From the NCBI RefSeq assembly GCF_000426045.1, contig NZ_AUEP01000004.1, positions 186,001 through 250,000 on the forward strand: 64,000 nucleotides of DNA, written 5' to 3'. A program made the translations under genes and the position numbers. The DNA is from Marmoricola sp. URHB0036 (GTDB taxonomy: Bacteria; Actinomycetota; Actinomycetes; Propionibacteriales; Nocardioidaceae). Every line of letters starts with the position of its first letter. The stretch's first letter is position 1. The notes beneath the pieces were generated by a model, which was not told the origin of the DNA, made no database searches, and saw only the letters and a program-made list of their open reading frames with translations. This document shows, in pieces, positions 15,846 through 24,268 of this stretch.

Positions 15846-17884
15846 CGCGCACGCCACCGGCACGCGTAGCGGTCGTCGGCAGCGGCGTCGCCGGGCTGAC
15901 GGCTGCGCACGTGCTCGGCAAGCAGTCCCACGTGACCCTGTTCGAGGCCGACACCCGCCTCGGCGGTCACGCGGACACCCATCTCGTCGACGGCCCAGGC
16001 GGTTCCTGGGCCGTCGACACCGGGTTCATCGTGCACAACGAACGCACCTACCCCCACCTGCTCCGGCTCTTCGACGAGCTCGGTGTGCAGACGCAGGACT
16101 CCGAGATGTCGATGTCGGTGCGAGACGACACGCCACTGGATCGATGGGGCGGTCTGGAGTACGCCGGTGCCCTCGGCCTGTCCGGGCTGTTCCCCTCGTG
16201 GCGCAACGCCGTGCGCCCGTCGTACGTGCGGATGCTGGTGGAGATCCCGCGCTTCCACCGGATGGCGAAGCGACTGCTGAGGACGGGAGCCAGTGGTTTC
16301 GAGACGCTCGCTGGCGCTCGCTCCTCAACCACCGAGCAGGGCGACGAGACGTTGGGTGCGTTCCTCGAGCGCGGCCGGTTCACCGCGAGGTTCCGCACCC
16401 ACTTCATGGAGTCGCTGGTCGCCTGCGTGTGGTCGTGCGACCCGGCGGTGGCCCTGGACTACCCGGCGCGCTACCTGTTCACCTTCCTCGAGCACCACGG
16501 CATGCTCGGCGTCTTCGGCTCGCCGACCTGGCGCACGGTCACCGGCGGCTCGGGGGAGTACGTCGCCCGCGTGGCGGCCCGCCTGCCCGACGTACGCACC
16601 GGCACCAAGGTCACCTCCGTCCTCGAGACTCCTGACGGCGTCGAGATCACCGACGGCAACGGCAGCGTCGACACCTTCGACGCCGTCGTGCTCGCCACCC
16701 ATCCCGGCCAGACGCTGGCCATGCTGGCCGAGCCGACGCAGGCGCAGCGCGAGGTGCTCGGCGCCATCGAGTTCTCGCCCAACACCGCTCAGCTGCACAC
16801 CGACAGCAGCGTGCTGCCCCGACTGCCGCGGGCGCGGGCGTCGTGGAACTACCTGCGCCGCCCCTCGACGACGGACCGCACCGTCACGGTCAGCTACGAC
16901 ATGCACCGGCTGATGCGGCTGCCCGAGCGCGCCGACGGCAAGCGGTTCATCGTCACCCTGGGCGGCCAGGACCTGGTCGACCAGTCCCAGGTCATCGACA
17001 CGATGGAGTACGAGCACCCGATCTACACGCCCACATCGGTGGCGGCGCAGCGGCGCCTGCCCGAGTGCGACACCGACCGCATCGTGCTCGCCGGCGCCTG
17101 GCACGGCTGGGGCTTCCACGAGGACGGTGCCCGGTCCGGCGTACAGGCCGCGGCGAAGCTCGGCGCCGGGTGGGAGGGCCCGTCGCCGCTCCCGGTCGAG
17201 CCCACGACCTACGCCACCACGATCCGACACACCCGTCGTACGCCGTTCAAGCGCAGCTTCACCCACCAGTCCCGCACCTGGCTGGTCGACCTCGACCACC
17301 TGCCCGACCACGGCGTCCTCGCCCGGTTCGAGTCGCGCGACCACCTCGGCGACCCCGACCGGACGCTGAAGCAGAACGTCGAGCACTTCCTGGCCGTCAA
17401 CGGTGTCGAGACCGACGGTGGCCGGATCGTGATGGCGGCCAACGCCCGGGCGTTCGGCTACTGCTTCAACCCGATCAGCGTCTTCTGGTGCCACCGCCGC
17501 AGCGGCGAGCTGGCCGGCGTCGTCGTCGAGGTGCACAACACCTACGGCGACCGGCACGCCTACCTCGTCCACCCCGACGGGCAGGGGCGAGCACGCACCG
17601 AGAAGCAGATGTACGTCTCGCCCTTCCACGGCACCGACGGCCACTACGAGATCGCCGTCCCGCGGCCCGGCACCAAGCTGCACGTGGCGGTGACGCTGCA
17701 CAGCGACGACGGCGCGGTGTTCAGCGCCTCGCTCGACGGCGAGACCACAAAGACCTCACCCCTGCGCAGCGCACCCGAGGCCCTGCGCGGAGCCCTGCTC
17801 ATCCGGGTGCACGGCAGCTGGCTGTGGGCACGCCGGCTGCGCATCCGTACCCGACCCGCACACCCCCGACAGGAAGGCGTCTGA
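15842..17884 (+). CDS. Fusion of FAD-dependent oxidoreductase and DUF1365 protein
   Basis: This is one continuous 680-residue protein. Residues 1-450 are a COG2907-type FAD-dependent oxidoreductase with the dinucleotide motif VVGSGVAGLTAAHVLG at 11-26, an NERTYPHLLRLFDELG block and a C-terminal AGAWHGWGFHEDGARSGV. Residues 460-675 are a DUF1365 domain (HTRRTPFKRSFTH, FGYCFNPISVFWC, HNTYGDRHAYLV). In M. tuberculosis these are two adjacent genes, Rv0449c and Rv0448c. GTG 15842 overlaps the rskA stop. Residues about 151-165 come from a 42-base repeat-like insertion. By analogy with proteobacterial stress-lipid operons it may oxidise fatty-acyl chains; the reaction is unproven. Confidence 0.88.
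   Translation: MTRTPPARVAVVGSGVAGLTAAHVLGKQSHVTLFEADTRLGGHADTHLVDGPGGSWAVDTGFIVHNERTYPHLLRLFDELGVQTQDSEMSMSVRDDTPLDRWGGLEYAGALGLSGLFPSWRNAVRPSYVRMLVEIPRFHRMAKRLLRTGASGFETLAGARSSTTEQGDETLGAFLERGRFTARFRTHFMESLVACVWSCDPAVALDYPARYLFTFLEHHGMLGVFGSPTWRTVTGGSGEYVARVAARLPDVRTGTKVTSVLETPDGVEITDGNGSVDTFDAVVLATHPGQTLAMLAEPTQAQREVLGAIEFSPNTAQLHTDSSVLPRLPRARASWNYLRRPSTTDRTVTVSYDMHRLMRLPERADGKRFIVTLGGQDLVDQSQVIDTMEYEHPIYTPTSVAAQRRLPECDTDRIVLAGAWHGWGFHEDGARSGVQAAAKLGAGWEGPSPLPVEPTTYATTIRHTRRTPFKRSFTHQSRTWLVDLDHLPDHGVLARFESRDHLGDPDRTLKQNVEHFLAVNGVETDGGRIVMAANARAFGYCFNPISVFWCHRRSGELAGVVVEVHNTYGDRHAYLVHPDGQGRARTEKQMYVSPFHGTDGHYEIAVPRPGTKLHVAVTLHSDDGAVFSASLDGETTKTSPLRSAPEALRGALLIRVHGSWLWARRLRIRTRPAHPRQEGV
16294..16335 (+). 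repeat. REP-like palindromic element inserted in frame in the FAD-oxidoreductase gene
   Basis: TGGTTTCGAG at the left and CTCCTCAACCACCGA at the right flank a GC-rich middle (CGCTCGCTGGCGCTCG), giving an imperfect inverted repeat of 42 bases, exactly 14 codons. I recall very similar intergenic repeats in Nocardioides and related genomes. It contributes the residues GFETLAGARSSTTE to the protein. Confidence 0.6.
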
Positions 17885-17885
17885 G

Positions 17886-19163
17886 ATGACGACGACTCCC
17901 TCACGCCCGGTCACCTCGTGGCCCGGCCTGCACAGCGTCCCCACCGGATTCAAGGCGCAAGTTTCCGCCCGGATCGCGCGCCAGCTGTTCCGCGCGGCCG
18001 TACGCCGACTCCCGGTCTCGGTCCACGACGGCAGCACCGTGCACGGCCTTGGCGGTCCCAGCATGGTGCTGCACCGCCCCGACGAGTTCTACGCCCGCAT
18101 CGGTCGCGACGGACTGATCGGCTTCGGTGAGTCCTACCAGACCGGTGCCTGGGAGGCGGCGGACCTCGGCGGCTTCCTGACCGTGCTCGCGGCCGAGCTG
18201 CCCACCCTGATCCCGGCGCCGTTGCAGAAGCTCCGCGCCGCCTACGTACGCCGCCCCCCACGTGCCCACGAGAACAACGAGCGCAACACCCAGGACAACA
18301 TCGCGCACCACTACGACCTGTCCAACGACCTGTTCCGGCTGTTCCTCGACGACACGCTGAGCTACTCCTCCGCGCTCTACGACACCTCGGTCGTCGACCG
18401 CGGCGACCACCTCGTGGCCGCGCCGCCGGAGGGTCGCGACCACGAGTCGCTGGCCGAGGCGCAGGTCCGCAAGATCGAGCGGCTGCTCGACCAGACCGGC
18501 GTCGGTGAGGGCACCCGCGTCCTCGAGATCGGCACCGGTTGGGGCGAGCTGGCGATCCATGCCGCCCGTCGCGGTGCGACCGTGCACTCGGTGACGCTCT
18601 CCCGCGAGCAGCTCGACCTGGCCGAGCAGCGCATCGCGGCCGCCGGCCTCTCCGACCGGGTGACGGTCGAGCTCAGCGACTATCGGGCCGTCGAGGGAAC
18701 CTACGACGCCGTCGTGTCGGTGGAGATGATCGAGGCCGTCGGGCACGAGTACTGGTCGACGTACTTCCGCACCATCGACCGCCTGCTCGCACCCCGCGGA
18801 CGGGTCGGGATCCAGGCCATCACCATGCCGCACGACCGGATGCTCGCCACCCGCCGCACCTGGACGTGGATCAACAAGTACATCTTCCCGGGTGGGTTCC
18901 TGCCGTCCGTGCAGGCGATCGAGCAGGTGACCCGTGCCGACACCTCGCTGCGGGTCGTCGACCGCCTCTCGTTCGGGCAGCACTACGCCGAGACGCTGCG
19001 CCGCTGGGACACCGCCTTCCAGGCAGCCCGCGACCAGGTGCGCGAGCTCGGGTTCGACGAGATCTTCGAGCGGATGTGGCACTTCTACCTCGACTACTCG
19101 CGGGCCGGATTCGCCTCGGGCTACCTCGACGTGCAGCAGCTGACCCTCGCGCGGGAGGCGTGA
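17886..19163 (+). CDS. Cyclopropane-fatty-acyl-phospholipid synthase family methyltransferase 1 (UfaA1-like)
   Basis: This is a SAM-dependent methyltransferase that would modify double bonds in phospholipid acyl chains. It has 425 residues. A HHYDLSNDLFRLFLDDTLSYSSALYD segment precedes the SAM loop VLEIGTGWGELAIHA, and VSVEMIEAVGHEYW holds the conserved Glu. The cysteine found in the YSCGYW-type motif of true cyclopropane synthases is Ser here (YSSAL), so methylation or methylenation other than cyclopropanation is possible. ATG 17886 follows AGGAAGG, one base after the fusion gene's stop. By position it matches M. tuberculosis ufaA1 (Rv0447c). Confidence 0.88.
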   Translation: MTTTPSRPVTSWPGLHSVPTGFKAQVSARIARQLFRAAVRRLPVSVHDGSTVHGLGGPSMVLHRPDEFYARIGRDGLIGFGESYQTGAWEAADLGGFLTVLAAELPTLIPAPLQKLRAAYVRRPPRAHENNERNTQDNIAHHYDLSNDLFRLFLDDTLSYSSALYDTSVVDRGDHLVAAPPEGRDHESLAEAQVRKIERLLDQTGVGEGTRVLEIGTGWGELAIHAARRGATVHSVTLSREQLDLAEQRIAAAGLSDRVTVELSDYRAVEGTYDAVVSVEMIEAVGHEYWSTYFRTIDRLLAPRGRVGIQAITMPHDRMLATRRTWTWINKYIFPGGFLPSVQAIEQVTRADTSLRVVDRLSFGQHYAETLRRWDTAFQAARDQVRELGFDEIFERMWHFYLDYSRAGFASGYLDVQQLTLAREA

Positions 19164-20500
19164 TGGCGACGACACAGCAGCGCACCACGACCGAGCACGT
19201 GACACCCGTCGGCGTCGCGCACCGGCTGGAGTCGACGCTGCGGCCGTTCGTCGGTGGTGACCTGCCGGTGCGGCTGCGCGCCTGGGACGGTTCCGAGGCC
19301 GGCCCGGTCGACGCTCCGCTGGTCGAGCTGCGGTCGCAGGACGCCGTACGACGACTGCTCTGGCACCCGGGCGAGCTCGGAGCCGCCCAGGCCTACGTCA
19401 CCGGTGAGATCGAGGTGCACCACGACCTCGACGAGGCGCTGACCCACGTGTGGTCGGTGGCGGCCGAGCGCGGCCTGGCCGGCGTACGCCCCTCCCCCGG
19501 TGCCTTCGTGCGTGCCCTGCGGGCAGCCGTCGACGTCGGCGCGCTGGGCAAGGCCCCGGCCCCGCCCGCCTCACAGGCGCGCGTGCGCGGCCGGCTGCAC
19601 AGCAAGCTGCGCGACCGGCGCGCGATCAGCCACCACTACGACCTGTCGAACGAGTTCTACTCGCTGATCCTCGACCCGTCGATGGCCTACTCCTCGGGCT
19701 ACTGGCGGTCCACCGATCCGTCGTCCGACCCGGAGTACGGCGTGGCCGACGCGCAGCGCGACAAGCTCGACCTCGTCTGCCAGAAGATCGGTCTCGGCCC
19801 CGGCATGCGCTTCCTCGACGTCGGCTGCGGCTGGGGGTCCCTCTCGCTGCACGCGGCGGAGCACTACGGCGCTGACGTCACCGGCGTGACGATCGCCGCG
19901 GAGCAGAAGAAGTTCATCGACGAGCGAGTCCGCGAGCGTGGGCTCGAGCACCTCGTCCAGATCAGGCTGCAGGACTACCGGGAGATCCCGGAGGTCTCGT
20001 CCGGTGACGGGTTCTTCGACGCCGTGGCCTCGATCGAGATGGGTGAGCACGTCGGCGAGCAGAACTACGGCACCTACGCGCAGGTCCTGCACGACGCCGT
20101 ACGTCCCGGTGGACGCGTGCTGGTCCAGCAGATGTCCCGAGCCGGCGGTCGCAACGGCCACCCCGGCGGCGGCCCGTTCATCGAGTCGTTCATCGCGCCC
20201 GACATGCACATGCGGCCGATCGGCGAGACCGTGGCCTACCTCGAGCGCGGCAGTCTCGAGGTCCGTGACGTGCACGCGTTGCGCGAGCACTACGTATTGA
20301 CCGTCGCGGGCTGGCTGGAGAGGTTCGAGGCCAACCTCGAGCGCCTGACCGAGCTCGTGGGCGAGGAGGTGGTCCGCGTCTGGCGGCTCTATCTCGTCGG
20401 CGGGGCGATGGCGTTCCGCGACGGCCGGATGGGCGTGGACCAGATCCTGATGGTGCGGCCGGGGGGTGCGCATACGCTTCCCCTCGTGAGGACATGGTGA
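19163..20500 (+). CDS. Cyclopropane-fatty-acyl-phospholipid synthase family methyltransferase 2
   Basis: This is a second Cfa-family SAM methyltransferase, 445 residues, starting at ATG 19163, which overlaps the preceding TGA by one base. It has an N-terminal SCP2-like region (WHPGELGAAQAYVTGEI), HHYDLSNEFYSLILDPSMAYSSGYW, the SAM loop FLDVGCGWGSLSLHA and IEMGEHVGEQNYGTYAQ. As in its neighbour, the substrate-site cysteine is replaced by Ser. The two copies are clearly divergent, so this is not a recent duplication. It probably performs a second step or takes a different chain position in the same lipid pathway. Confidence 0.88.
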   Translation: MATTQQRTTTEHVTPVGVAHRLESTLRPFVGGDLPVRLRAWDGSEAGPVDAPLVELRSQDAVRRLLWHPGELGAAQAYVTGEIEVHHDLDEALTHVWSVAAERGLAGVRPSPGAFVRALRAAVDVGALGKAPAPPASQARVRGRLHSKLRDRRAISHHYDLSNEFYSLILDPSMAYSSGYWRSTDPSSDPEYGVADAQRDKLDLVCQKIGLGPGMRFLDVGCGWGSLSLHAAEHYGADVTGVTIAAEQKKFIDERVRERGLEHLVQIRLQDYREIPEVSSGDGFFDAVASIEMGEHVGEQNYGTYAQVLHDAVRPGGRVLVQQMSRAGGRNGHPGGGPFIESFIAPDMHMRPIGETVAYLERGSLEVRDVHALREHYVLTVAGWLERFEANLERLTELVGEEVVRVWRLYLVGGAMAFRDGRMGVDQILMVRPGGAHTLPLVRTW

Positions 20501-21264
20501 CGCTGCCGCTGCTGCTCGTCTGCTCCTTGGCCGCCGTGGCGGTGCTGATGACGGTCACGGCGCTCGTCTCGCGTCGGGTCGGGCGGGTCGCGGTCGTCGA
20601 CGTCGTGTGGGGTCTCGGCTTCGTGCTCGTCGCCCTGGTCAGCGCCGTCCTCGGCGACGAGCCGGTGCGCTGGTTGCTGCTGGTCATGGTCGCCGTCTGG
20701 GGGCTGCGGCTCTCCTGGCACATCGGCAAGCGGCAGCTGGGGAATCCTCACGAGGACCCGCGCTATGCCGCGATGCTCGAGGGGTCGGGGTTCGGCACCG
20801 CAGTGCGCCGCGTGTTCGTCGTACAAGGCCTCGCGATGTGGGCGGTCTCGCTCCCCGTGCAGGTGGCCGCGATCGAGGGCACCCGCTGGCCGTGGCTGGT
20901 GTGGGTCGGCGCGGCGCTGTGGGCGGTGGGGATGGTCTTCGAGGCCGTCGGGGACGCCCAGCTGTCGGCGTACAAGAAGGACCCCGACCGGCCCCAGGTC
21001 ATGGACCGCGGGCTGTGGGCGTGGACCCGGCACCCGAACTACTTCGGCGACGCCAGCGTGTGGTGGGGGATCTGGCTGGCCGGTGGGCTGGCCGGCGGAT
21101 GGCTGCCGGCGCTGACGATCGTGGCGCCCGCGGTGATGACGTACTTCCTGGTCTTCGCCTCCGGAGCCCGCCTGCTCGAGCGCAGCATGATGAAGCGGCC
21201 GGGCTACCCCGAGTACGCCGCCCGCACCTCGATGTTCTTCCCGCTGCCTCCCAAGCGCGCCTGA
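20494..21264 (+). CDS. DUF1295 integral membrane protein (steroid-reductase-like)
   Basis: This is a 256-residue membrane protein with about six helices, of the DUF1295 family related to steroid 5-alpha reductases and isoprenylcysteine methyltransferases. The conserved C-terminal pattern DRGLWAWTRHPNYFGD is present, followed by GYPEYAARTSMFFPLPP. ATG 20494 overlaps the stop of the second Cfa gene by 7 bases. It corresponds to Rv0446c in the mycobacterial sigK locus. It would reduce or modify the lipid in the membrane; the reaction is unknown. Last gene of the SigK unit. Confidence 0.88.
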   Translation: MVTLPLLLVCSLAAVAVLMTVTALVSRRVGRVAVVDVVWGLGFVLVALVSAVLGDEPVRWLLLVMVAVWGLRLSWHIGKRQLGNPHEDPRYAAMLEGSGFGTAVRRVFVVQGLAMWAVSLPVQVAAIEGTRWPWLVWVGAALWAVGMVFEAVGDAQLSAYKKDPDRPQVMDRGLWAWTRHPNYFGDASVWWGIWLAGGLAGGWLPALTIVAPAVMTYFLVFASGARLLERSMMKRPGYPEYAARTSMFFPLPPKRA

Positions 21265-21276
21265 GACACTCGTGGG

Positions 21277-21642
21277 GTGGCTCCCGAGCATCCGCTGGAC
21301 CAACCTCTCGACCAGGTCAACGCCAACGACGTCGTGGCCTTCCTGGTGGAGCTGGTCGTGCTCGGCTTGCTGGCCTGGGCCGGCTTCCAGTCCGGGGGCG
21401 TGGCCGGCTGGGTGCGCGGCATCGGTCTTCCGGTGGTCGCCGCGGTCGCCTGGGGGCTGTTCGCCGCGCCACGCGCCCCGGTCTCGAACTTCTGGCTGCG
21501 GCTGGTCACCAAGCTGGTCGTCCTCGGAGCCGGGGTGGTGGCCGGGTTCGTCGTACTCCCCCTCTGGCTGGCCGTGCTGTTCGCCGTGGTCGTCGTACTC
21601 AACCTCGTGCTGATGTACGTCGGCCCGCTCGCACGCCGCTGA
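21277..21642 (+). CDS. YrdB/DUF2568-type small membrane protein
   Basis: This is a 121-residue protein with four hydrophobic helices (for example VVAFLVELVVLGLLAWAGF and LVVLGAGVVAGFVVLPLWL). The WGLFAAPRAPV segment is typical of the YrdB/DUF2568 family, whose function is unknown. GTG 21277 lies 12 bases after the DUF1295 stop, so it may be cotranscribed with the SigK unit. It converges on tsaB, with 19 bases between stops. Confidence 0.75.
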   Translation: MAPEHPLDQPLDQVNANDVVAFLVELVVLGLLAWAGFQSGGVAGWVRGIGLPVVAAVAWGLFAAPRAPVSNFWLRLVTKLVVLGAGVVAGFVVLPLWLAVLFAVVVVLNLVLMYVGPLARR

Positions 21643-21661
21643 CCGGGCACTCGACGAGGTG

Positions 21662-22291
21662 TCAGCTGACCCGCTTGGGCTTGCCCGGCTCGGCCGCGTC
21701 GGGGCGGCGCAGGTAGAGCGGCTCGGAGTCGAGGATCTCGAAGCGCTGGCGGGCGACGACGTCGCAGAGCACCGCGGCCGACGGGTGCTCGGGACTCGCT
21801 GCGTGGGGGAAGTGCCCCGGGTAGAGGGTCGCTCCGCGGCCGACCACGGGCACTCCGGTCGCCGCATCCTCCGGCTTGATCACGTCGGGTCCGGCCACCC
21901 GCCGCCCCTCGGCGTAGGACGCGAGGTAGACCTCCTTGCGACGAGCATCCGTGGCCACCACGAACTCCGAGAGTCCACCGTCGATCGCCTCGGCGGCCAG
22001 GATGTCGAGCGAGCAGACGCCGTAGACGGGCAGCGACCGGGCCAGGGCCAGCGTCCGAGCCGTGACGAGTCCCACCCGCAGTCCGGTGAACGGGCCTGGC
22101 CCGACGCCGACCGCGATACCGGTGACCGCGCCCACCGGGACACCCGCGGCAGCGAGCACGTGCTCGATCCCGGGCGCGAGCATCTCGCCGTGCCGCATCG
22201 ACTCCTCCGACTCGAAGGTCGCCACCACCGCGGACCCGTCGTGGAGCGCGACGGTCACGTGCGGGGTGGCGGTGTCGAAGGCGAGCAGCAC
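21662..22291 (-). CDS. tsaB: tRNA threonylcarbamoyladenosine biosynthesis protein TsaB
   Basis: TsaB is the non-catalytic partner that binds TsaD and TsaE in t6A synthesis. The 209-residue protein has FDTATPHVTVAL, the hallmark GVGPGPFTGLRVGLVTART and YGVCSLDILAAEA. The start is GTG 22291. It lies 13 bases downstream of the GNAT-TsaE gene on the same strand, in the common tsaE-tsaB order. Confidence 0.94.
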   Translation of the reverse strand: MLLAFDTATPHVTVALHDGSAVVATFESEESMRHGEMLAPGIEHVLAAAGVPVGAVTGIAVGVGPGPFTGLRVGLVTARTLALARSLPVYGVCSLDILAAEAIDGGLSEFVVATDARRKEVYLASYAEGRRVAGPDVIKPEDAATGVPVVGRGATLYPGHFPHAASPEHPSAAVLCDVVARQRFEILDSEPLYLRRPDAAEPGKPKRVS

Positions 22292-22304
22292 GGGTCCGAG
22301 CCTC

Positions 22305-23192
22305 TCAGATGAGCAGCTCGCGCCACCGGGGGCCCACGGGGCGCAGCTCGAGGGTGCGTACGTCGTCGTCGCTGCGCGTCAGGGAGAGCTCGAGCCGGTC
22401 GATCGCGAGCGCCTCGGCCAGTCCCTCGCCCCACTCGACCACCGTGACGGCATCGATCACGTCGGTGTCGAGGTCGAGGTCGTCGAGCTCGGCGGCACCG
22501 CCGAGGCGATAGGCGTCGACGTGGATCAGCGGTGGACCGTCGTCGAGCGAAGGGTGCACCCGCGAGATCACGAAGGTCGGCGAGGTGACGTTGCCGCGTA
22601 CGCCGAGGCCCTGGCCGATGCCCTGCGTCAGGGTCGTCTTGCCGGCACCGAGATCGCCGGTGAGGATCACCAGGTCGCCGTGACGCAGCAGGGTGGCCAG
22701 CCACTCGCCGAAGGCACGGGTGTCCTCGGCGGTGCGCAGGACGCGGGTGATCGGCAGCATCTTGAGCATGTTCAGCCGGTTCCCGTTGCGGCCGGACTCG
22801 ACGTACCCGAGCCGTCGCCAGAACTCGACCGTCCTCGGCAGCTCCACGCGGGCCTCGATCTCCAGGCCGCCGAACTTGCGGGCGGTCGCGATGGTCTCGG
22901 CCCGGGTCGCCATCTGCGCTGCGACGCCCAGCCCCCGCACCGAGTCGAGTACGCCGACCCGCCGCAGCCCGAGCAGCCGCCCACGTGGCTCGAGCAGCAG
23001 TGCACCCACGGGACGACCCTCGTGCTCGACCAGCAGTCCCCCGTGCGCGTCGAGGGCCTCGCTGATCGACTCCAGCGTCTCGTCGAGGGCGGTCGCGGGT
23101 GGGTCGAGCGGCGGTCGGTTGGCGAACGCCTCGTGGATCACGGCCAGCACGTCGGCCGCGCGTGAGGAGTCGACGGTCAGGATCTCGGTCAT
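22305..23192 (-). CDS. tsaE: GNAT acetyltransferase fused to TsaE ATPase
   Basis: This is a 295-residue two-domain protein. Residues 1-145 form a GNAT N-acetyltransferase (LRRVGVLDSVRGLGVAAQMATRAE as the acetyl-CoA block, then VEFWRRLGYVESGR). Residues 150-295 form TsaE, the ATPase of t6A synthesis, with Walker A GDLGAGKTT at 179-187, NVTSPTFVI and IHVDAYRL, and VVEWGEGLAEAL near the end. ATG 23192 overlaps the upstream stop as ATGA. The acetylation target of the first half is unknown. There is no frameshift or stop at the junction. Confidence 0.92.
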   Translation of the reverse strand: MTEILTVDSSRAADVLAVIHEAFANRPPLDPPATALDETLESISEALDAHGGLLVEHEGRPVGALLLEPRGRLLGLRRVGVLDSVRGLGVAAQMATRAETIATARKFGGLEIEARVELPRTVEFWRRLGYVESGRNGNRLNMLKMLPITRVLRTAEDTRAFGEWLATLLRHGDLVILTGDLGAGKTTLTQGIGQGLGVRGNVTSPTFVISRVHPSLDDGPPLIHVDAYRLGGAAELDDLDLDTDVIDAVTVVEWGEGLAEALAIDRLELSLTRSDDDVRTLELRPVGPRWRELLI

Positions 23193-24268
23193 GTCGTGGC
23201 CGACCCCACGAGCTCCTCGAGTGCCTCGTTGACCTGCTCGCGCGACTCGAAGATGACCATGTGACCGGCGCCCTGGCACTCGACCAGCGTGGCGTTCGGC
23301 AGCCGCTCGGCCATCTTGCGGCTGTGCCCGATCGAGGTGAGCTTGTCCTTGGTGCCGCAGATGATCGTCGTCGGCACCGAGGACAGGGTCGCGAGGTGCT
23401 CGAACTTGTCGAGCTGGGTGAAGTTCGGGAAGAACTCCGCGAGCACGTCGAACTTGGTGCCGGCGAGCATCTCGTCGAGGAACTCGACCTCTGCCGCCGG
23501 CACGTCCTTGCGGCCGAACGCGAACATGTCGGCCACCAGGAAGCCGATGTTCGACCCGGGCCGGCGGGCCGAGTCCACCAGCTCGGGTGCCTTGGCCAGC
23601 GCTGCGATCACACGCGGGGCGACGAGCGCGCCGACGTTGTCGGGGATCCACCGGCTCACCGTGCGGTGCGGCTGCAGCCCCCCGGCGGTGGTGGACACGA
23701 GCGCGACGCCCGAGACCCGCTTCCGGAACAGCTCGGGGTGCCGCTCGGCGAAGGCGATGACCGACATGCCACCCATCGAGTGGCCGATCAGCACGACCTT
23801 GCCCTTCGGCGCCACCGTCTCGATCACGCGGGCGAGGTCGTCGCCGAGCTGGTCGATGGTGGCGTGCTCGCGGTCGCCCCGCTGGGAGCGGCCGTGCGAG
23901 CGCTGGTCGTAGAACGCCATCCGGTGCTTGCCGCGGAACGCCTCGCGCTGGAAGTGCCAGCAGTCGAGGTTGAGGGCGTAGCCGTGGGCGAAGACGAGGG
24001 TCACGTCCTGGCGGGGCTTGCGGCGACGAGCGGCCTTCGAGTCGGCGTACGGCGCCACCTCGTCGACCTCCGCGTGCAGCACCACCCCGTCGTCACAGGT
24101 GACGTCGACCGCGTCGGAGTGGAGTACGCCGAGCCGGTCGGCCTGCGCCGCGCCGGACCGCCGGGCCTTGACGACCCGCCGCTCGACCACGACGCCGGTC
24201 GCGACGGCGGCCAGCGCGGCCGCGCCCAGACCTCCGGCGGCGTAGGCCAGGGAGCGCCTCGTGCTCAC
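23189..24268 (-). CDS. Membrane-anchored alpha/beta-fold hydrolase
   Basis: This is a 359-residue alpha/beta hydrolase with one N-terminal hydrophobic segment (about 7-28, SLAYAAGGLGAAALAAVATG). The nucleophile elbow GHSMGG places Ser at 164; an oxyanion HGYALN lies near 95, an acid in CGTKDK near 300 and the His in GAGHMVIF near 330. GTG 24268 overlaps the alr stop (GTGA). It sits between alr and tsaE, a conserved place for this gene in Nocardioides-like genomes. Esterase or lipase activity is likely; the substrate is unknown. Confidence 0.88.
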   Translation of the reverse strand: MSTRRSLAYAAGGLGAAALAAVATGVVVERRVVKARRSGAAQADRLGVLHSDAVDVTCDDGVVLHAEVDEVAPYADSKAARRRKPRQDVTLVFAHGYALNLDCWHFQREAFRGKHRMAFYDQRSHGRSQRGDREHATIDQLGDDLARVIETVAPKGKVVLIGHSMGGMSVIAFAERHPELFRKRVSGVALVSTTAGGLQPHRTVSRWIPDNVGALVAPRVIAALAKAPELVDSARRPGSNIGFLVADMFAFGRKDVPAAEVEFLDEMLAGTKFDVLAEFFPNFTQLDKFEHLATLSSVPTTIICGTKDKLTSIGHSRKMAERLPNATLVECQGAGHMVIFESREQVNEALEELVGSATT

